From Anniella stebbinsi (taxonomy: Eukaryota > Chordata > Lepidosauria > Squamata > Anniellidae), in the NCBI GenBank assembly GCA_029215795.1, contig JARDYH010000003.1, positions 95,822,609-95,886,608 on the forward strand: a stretch of DNA of 64,000 nucleotides, written 5' to 3'. The notes beneath the pieces were generated by a model. It did no database searches, was not told the origin of the DNA, and saw nothing but the letters and a program-made list of their open reading frames with translations. Within the stretch, counting starts at the first letter, position 1. Every line of letters begins with the position of its first letter. Of this stretch, positions 58,255 through 64,000 are shown piece by piece. The translations under genes were made by a program, and so were the position numbers.

Positions 58255-59946
58255 TAGGCTGTCCACTATAGATGTTTGCTCTTCAAAGCACTAAGTGTGA
58301 GGGAGCCATGATGGGTATTTGACAAAAGGAACATAGCTACATGCCCCCTCTCTCCCTTCATGCAATTCTAATCACCTGCATAGGAGGAGAGTTAAGACTG
58401 GTTTACAAAACAGCTCGATGAGATAGTAGAAAGAGCTGAAGGGCCTTCCTCTCTCACTTAGTTTTCTCATTTGCAGGAGCTTTTTGTACCATACAAAACA
58501 GGTATCTCCAGCTCTGGTCTGAAGTGGTAGAGACAGTTCTACCAATTCATTCTGCTACAGGTTTAGTCCCAACCTGACAGAACAAATAGAATTTAGACTG
58601 TACCATTTCAGTATTCAGTATGCAAGTGGGAATACCATTTGAGAATGTTCACTGATTTTTTTTTTAATGTCTTGAAGATCTAAAAAAGAATAAATCTAAG
58701 ACAGGCTACACAAAACCTTTCTCCCTGATGTGCTAGTTTACAATATACACTGATAGATAGGGGAACATGAACAAAATAGGGGAACATGAACAATCTGAAG
58801 TGATCTACCCATTTGATTGTCTTAGAATATAAATTGGTTGTGCTGTATATGTAGGCCAAGTCTTAATGAGGTAGGTATGTGTTCAGTTAAAAAGAAAAAG
58901 AAAGAAAGAAAAGAGGAATTCTTCAAATGTGGTCCAACAAATGTTTTTATGCACTTTTGTCCCATCTTTGGTTTTGTATATGTATGAGGGCCGAGCAGGC
59001 CGGGGGAGATATCTTCCCACATTATAAAAATTCAAATAAAACTTATCAGGCAATTAGAATGTTATGGTAAAATCTGAGATGCACCATAGATTATTGGCTC
59101 ATTTGTCGACCATCTGCTACCCCATAAAGTACAATTAATGTATCATGCAATGTGATACGGTACAGTTTCATGACTATGATATTGCAGGAAAGCTGGTAAT
59201 AAAATTCTGGTGTGTGTTGGGTGTTTTTATGTGTGTGTGTTTATGAAGCAGCTGTATTTTCATTGGAATAGTCCAATCAGAGCTTTTATTTCTTATTGTG
59301 CATGCAGTATGGTGATTATCTGTTTCAAGAATCTATTGAAAGTTTATTGAAGTTTATTACAAGTGTTGAGCTACCAATTTTATACAGATCTTTTAGAATT
59401 CCATTCCATTGAGATATCCATGGCAATATTTCAGATGGAACTTCAGTAAACGTTTGTATGCATGGCGAGATGGTGGTGGTGGTTAATCATTGAAAGTGTA
59501 TTTAATACATGGGGGCTTAAAAGTGCAAAGAAAATTAATTACCCATGGAAACACTTAATCAGACATAAAGGCAATGAGCTACAATCTGTAAACTTTAGAT
59601 ATTTTTTTCTTTAAAAAATTACAGCATTACACAGGTTTCTAGCATATGTGAGATAAGTTATCAATGTGCTAGCTACTGTTGCAGGGTCCCAGAAGTCACA
59701 TATTTAATAAACTGGATTTATTATTGAGCCAGCTGTATTCTTGAGATTCTCTTGAGAGAAAAGAAAGAAAACTGTAACCGTATTTCAAGTGTGTAAATAT
59801 GGGAGAAGGCATTTTTGAAACTATAGTTCAAGGCTAGTTTGTGGGAGAGAACCTCCAGAGAAATGTATGTGTAGGTAAGAGCTTCATGTTAGGTATAGTT
59901 CCATTTTGGATACTTTTTTTTCTTTTCTTTTTACACAATACAACCA
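58255..59946. other. intron; small 20-bp direct repeat
   Basis: ATAGGGGAACATGAACAA occurs twice at about 58756 and 58777. The AT-rich 59250-59700 stretch looks repeat-free. No exon recognised. Confidence 0.4.
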
Positions 59947-60177
59947 CTGAGGCTGCATTTTGACATGGAAGATCTGCACAGGTAGAAAATGGCTTCTTGA
60001 CCTTTCCCGTACCCCCTCCGGGCTGTTCTGCCAAAAGTCTTCCTGAATGTTTTCCCCAATAGTGGCAAAAGCAGTTTGGTAGAGGTGGTTTTCAGCAGAA
60101 CAGCCCGGTGGTGGTGGGGGAGGGTAAGAAGCCACTTTTCCCCTGCACCAAAGTTTCCCTTCAATTTGCAGCCTCAG
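59947..60177. mobile_element. palindromic MITE, 231 bp
   Basis: Inverted termini CTGAGGCTGCA and TGCAGCCTCAG. Inner arms GGCTTCTTGACC..CCCCCTCCGGGCTGTTCTG and CAGAACAGCCCGG..GTAAGAAGCC pair around a loop containing CAAAAGTCTTCCTGAATG. No target duplication found. Confidence 0.6.
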
Positions 60178-60669
60178 CAGATGGACTGAATAGTAAAAAG
60201 TGTCCATAAGAAGAACCATGGATTTCTAATGTGTAATTGCACCATTGTTTTTTTCCCTCACCTTAGTTCATTGGACCCAGGGTGGCCTCACCATTTTGAA
60301 GGTTGAGGCCTAATCTACACATTCAGCAAAATCACAAGAGACCTTTTGACTAGGAATGGGCAAGAGTTTAGTGTGGTTTATTTTTGGATAATTCATTACC
60401 AAAATCCACAAATTTCTTCAGAAATGGGATGGAAAGAACTTGAGATTTTTTTTAAAAAAAATGTGGGTGAATAGAAACAAACTGTTTTGTCCACCCAGAC
60501 CTAAGGCTTTGAACGTGTAGCTCTTTAGAGTCTGGGTTTGAATCGTTGTGTATTCAATCATGTTTGTGGTGCTGAACCAGAGTAGCCCTCTTATTTTTCT
60601 GACTCCCTCCTTTAAGCCTTCACATGTTCACCTGAACAGGGCCACTGCAATGCTGGCTGATGCTGGGCA
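60178..60669. other. intron with a GATGGG-type MITE relative
   Basis: GACTAGGAATGGGCAAGAG..AAATCCACAAATTTCTTCAG at about 60350-60510 resembles the family at 49211. Nothing else recognised. Confidence 0.35.
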
Positions 60670-60990
60670 GGAATATAGGAAGCTGCCTTATATCAGGCAA
60701 TACTATTTGGTATGGCCAGATCTACACTAAGCAGAATATAACACTTTGTAAATGGTTTCAAAATGGTATACGGAGCGTGTCCAGTAATTGTCAATACTGT
60801 TATAAACCATTTCAAAACAGTAGTGTAGATCATGCCCTAGTATTGTCTAATCTTCTGGCAGGGTCCCTCCAAGGTCTCAAGTAGGGGGTCTTTCCCAGCA
60901 CCAGGTAGCTACCTGATCTTTTTAACTGAATAGGTCAAGCATTAAACCTGCAACCTTATGCAACACATGGACTCAACCAGTGCTATGATT
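60670..60990 (-). mobile_element. tRNA SINE split by a nested MITE
   Basis: The minus-strand SINE tail (AGGAATATAGGAAGCTGCCT, 60670-60713) and its body and head (TAGTATTGTCTAATC..GGTCTTTCCCAGCACC.. to about 60990) are separated by a family B MITE at 60714-60836. The worn A box (CATAGCACTGG) and B box (GCAGGTTTAATGC) are on the minus strand. The order shows the SINE inserted first. Confidence 0.65.
60714..60836. mobile_element. MITE family B copy 4, nested in a SINE
   Basis: Termini GGCCAGATCTACAC and GTAGTGTAGATCATGCC. The interior has CACTTTGTAAATGG and CTGTTATAAACCATTTC, shared with the other family B copies. Confidence 0.65.
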
Positions 60991-61783
60991 ACTCCAGCGA
61001 TATAAATATATAAAGGACATTATCTTGATGGGTGGAGGACTGAAAATTTGCCATGAGGATTCCATGCAGGAAATGAGTAAAAATTATGAAAGAGGGATTG
61101 ATCTTATAGAATACACAGCAGGAAATAATAACACATTTTAGAGAGAAGTGTAAAAAAGAGGATTTGGGAGGAGACAGATATGGTGTCTTGCAAAGCTGGC
61201 AAATAAAGCTATATCATACCGTGAGTTTAAAAGGTTAAAATGAGATCTACAAACATGGGGAGTAAAGGAGAGAGAGCACCACCAAACATTAGCATCCGGG
61301 CCTGAAGACTGTTGAAAATTATCTGTATGCATTCTGCATTAGAGCCCAACATATTAGCCAACAATAGCGCTGTCAGAATTATGTACATGATGATTTATTT
61401 CCTTGCTTGCACAGCTTGTCTTGGTTTTGTAAAGAAAATGTATTTTCAATTACTTTAACCGCAAGATAAATGAGGTGGAAGGATACAATGTGACTACCTA
61501 TCTTGAGGAATATTTCCATTTATGTAATATAGCCCCAATCAATATTCTGCATACAGCTATATTTTTCATGCACACAGAGAATCAAATGCCACAATGGGAC
61601 TTTCCATCAGATGTCTTCAACATTTTTTTGACCTTTTGTCCCAACCTGCAGCATGGGACTCACTTTTATTTATTTATTTTCCATATATTTCCATCTTTTT
61701 CCTTCTGTTCTTCTCCTTTCTCTATCCCTCTCTTTTTATCCTTCAATATCTAGTCATCTCAGCCCAGTTTTATTTCTTTTTTA

Positions 61784-61818
61784 AAATAATAATAATAATA
61801 ATAATGATAATAATAAAT
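61784..61818 (+). repeat. (AAT)n microsatellite, slightly interrupted
   Basis: About eleven units with one ATG interruption. Confidence 0.9.
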
Positions 61819-62037
61819 AACAACAGGGAATGGAACTACCCGTTAAGATAAACACAGGCCCACCAGTGTTATGGTGTTATTCATTTCCATGGTCATTGTC
61901 TGCATCACTGGCTGGTGAGGCAATGAAATGCATAGCATTGTGACATCAGGACTGCCCTGGACAGGTGTTGCCACATGTTGAAAAGTGGAGGGGGACTTGG
62001 TAAAAGGATTCATTTTTCCGTGGCAGTGAGCCTATCT

Positions 62038-62109
62038 ACACTGCTGCTTTAAAACGGTTTATAACAGTTTTAAACTGGTTAAATTTCAAAACAGTAGTGT
62101 AGATAGGCC
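62038..62109. mobile_element. MITE family B copy 5, truncated
   Basis: GAGCCTATCTACACTGCTGC on the left and CAGTAGTGTAGATAGGCC on the right, with GGTTTATAACAGTTTTAAAC in one arm only. About 72 bp, so internally deleted relative to the other copies. Confidence 0.65.
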
Positions 62110-62225
62110 CAGTGTCATCTTTACTGTGAGTATAACCCAGTGCTTGTTACTAAGAAGAAAGTCACACTTTGTTCAGTGGGTCTTACTCCCAAGTAAGTGT
62201 GCATAGGAAGATAACCTAAAATCTG

Positions 62226-64000
62226 TCACTCTGACCCATGATAAACACATCCTTTAAATACAAGATCTTGCCTGTTTAAAAATACACATAAATTGAAATA
62301 CACTGTTTCTTTGCTATTGCACGTTTATCTTGCAAATACACTAGTGCTATCTTCCCACTAATAATGCAGTAGTTCTGCTTACCCTTTTGCACGCACACTC
62401 GTACACGCACGCACTCACTCACACACACACACTCCACCTTTGCAAAAAATAATGCTGACCTGTCTTTTGGGTTGTGATATGCCGCAAAATCCCTAGCAAT
62501 GCATAGCGGAGCTGATTTTTCAAAATATGCACTAGTGTAGATGCTTGACAGACTTCAGTGAACTACAGTTGACCTTTAAAGTACAAAGGAGGGAGAGCAT
62601 TCATGCCCTGACAGGAAGATGGACTGTGTGATCAAACAAGCCTATTCCATTTCATTTCTTTTCCCCGCGATTCCAACAACTTTTGCCCTCCCCCCCCAAA
62701 TCTGCTCACAAAAAATATCAGCAATATCACTTCAGTGATAAGCCTATAAACGAGATGCTCCAAGCTTAAATGCTGGGGTTTATTCTTCACGTTTTCTGTT
62801 GCTAAATTAAATTGGAAATTACACATTCTATCTGCATGAATACCAAACAGGGCTGTCATAATTGATGCGATAACGCTGAATACCAAAAGGGGTAATGAAG
62901 AATATTTTTTTGTCCTCTGTTCTGCCAACTGTTGTTTCTATGCCTTGATGAATGTTGTGTTATTTCACTAACATGACAGGTTAGTGCAAAAGAAAAGCAA
63001 AAAAGGAACATTCATTCAACCGGTGCTTATTTTGAATTTTAGCGCATCACGGATTTAATCTTCCTTTAATAGATTTTGTGTCAAGTTTGTCTCTGCGAGC
63101 TGTGAAAGTTAATTATAAGACACACACAAAAATATATTCAATGAGACCCCAGAGTTATAGCTGTCTCTGATTCGACAAAGAAGAAACTAGTCAATGTTTA
63201 AAATGCAACTGTAAATGAAGAGAGGGATTTGAGAGGTGAGGATAAATGGAAAATGGAGAAGATAATGAATTTCAGGAAAATGAGTTAAGGCAGATTTGGA
63301 GATACATCATGTTTGTTTTATGCTAGACAAATTGTGAACATGGAAGTTGGTGCCATGTTGGAAATCGTTGAAGGTGGATTCATGGCTGGAGATTCCAATA
63401 CCATTGATGCTTCCAGAATTGGATGCATCTATCTCCAACTCCAACTCCCTCTTTTTTAGGCAAGGAAGCTCACAGTATTTCACATTGTTCTTGCAGTTTT
63501 CTGCTTGATGAACAGCCCCATGCATGGGGGGGGGGGGGGGGGGAACCCAAAGCCACCTTTAGGCCTGTCCAGGAAAAGCATCATGGGTTGGCACCTTAGA
63601 GAACCTGCCAAGACCACAGCTGAGCTCCTGAGCCCCCTCATCCTCCTAAGTGTTGTTGTAACCTGTTCCCCTGCCCTTTCCAAGCAAGTAGACACAAGAA
63701 GAAGATGAACAAACACTAGCTGGTTCTTGCTTTTGCTCTCTTCTTCTAGGCAGTAGTGTAGATTGCAGCCAGAGGGGGATGGAAAGGAAATGGGTAGTGG
63801 TGACAATAACAAGGTCACAGACACACTCAGGGAGTGAGCCTCTGTTGAGGGCATCTTGCTCACCCATCCCAAAGATCCAAAACCAGTGCTGGGACTGTTT
63901 CAGACATGCAAGTTCATGACTTGATGAAGTAACCACATCTGGGAATTGCCTCCATTGAAAAATATTGTTTGAGTCACCATCAGATAATATGAAAGCTCTA
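62226..64000. other. intron sequence with an 18-G run
   Basis: Nothing recognised except a CA-type run near 62413 and a homopolymer G run at 63526-63543. The region 62460-63130 shows no repeat signature. No exon of SEMA3A recognised. Confidence 0.4.

Noticed and set aside
44796..64000. Downstream SEMA3A exon beginning in the DPKF stretch
   Set aside because: No acceptor followed by matching codons was found; candidate ACCCAAA and GATCCAAA sites (for example 50063 and 63546) lack the right frame and context.

Overview
The window is vertebrate, almost certainly squamate (lizard or snake), genomic DNA lying inside one large protein-coding gene. Two short exons on the + strand (28020-28113 and 44676-44795) encode adjacent, perfectly in-phase pieces of the sema domain of a class 3 semaphorin. 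By residue pattern it is SEMA3A (collapsin-1, a secreted axon-guidance repellent). I found no other real gene. The remaining ORFs fall in transposons, simple repeats or unremarkable intron sequence. The squamate reading rests on the repeat content: a tRNA-derived Sauria-type SINE with an AAAT tail, other tRNA-headed SINEs, CR1-like and L2-like LINE 3' ends, abundant hAT-type MITEs and a Helitron.

Layout. 1-28019 is the end of a long intron. It holds a 320-bp palindromic hAT MITE (936-1255), an LTR-like stretch near 4.2 kb, a 1.7-kb GATCC-rich hAT element with an internal tandem array (4769-6503), a second GATCC-rich element (11863-12800), CR1 pieces, a hairpin-rich MITE (15238-15788), more palindromic MITEs (16230-16555, 27207-27378) and LINE remnants. 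28114-44675 is a complete 16.6-kb intron. It carries SINEs, a CR1 3' end, two nearly identical, oppositely oriented, extremely GC/CpG-rich hAT elements (38318-39401 and 42619-44427), and between them a 2.1-kb non-autonomous Helitron (40135-42250). 44796-64000 is the start of the next intron. It holds an L2 3' end, a fifth GATCC-rich element with a rearranged end (50969-51672), a fourth palindromic MITE (57452-57771), a nested MITE-in-SINE (60670-60990) and several simple repeats.

The most interesting content is a hAT-like non-autonomous family. Five copies here are each bounded by an 8-bp target-site duplication (TSD) and TAGGG-type ends, with subterminal GATCC/GGATC repeats. Four carry internal palindromic modules centred on the same CRE-like core (TGATGTCATCA or TGACGTCA), although the arms differ between copies. 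Two of these copies are about 99% identical at their ends but differ in module number (2 versus 5). One ends 249 bp upstream of a SEMA3A exon whose acceptor has a weak pyrimidine tract. Another carries an inverted copy of its own host flank inside its left end, a fossil of an aberrant transposition or repair event.
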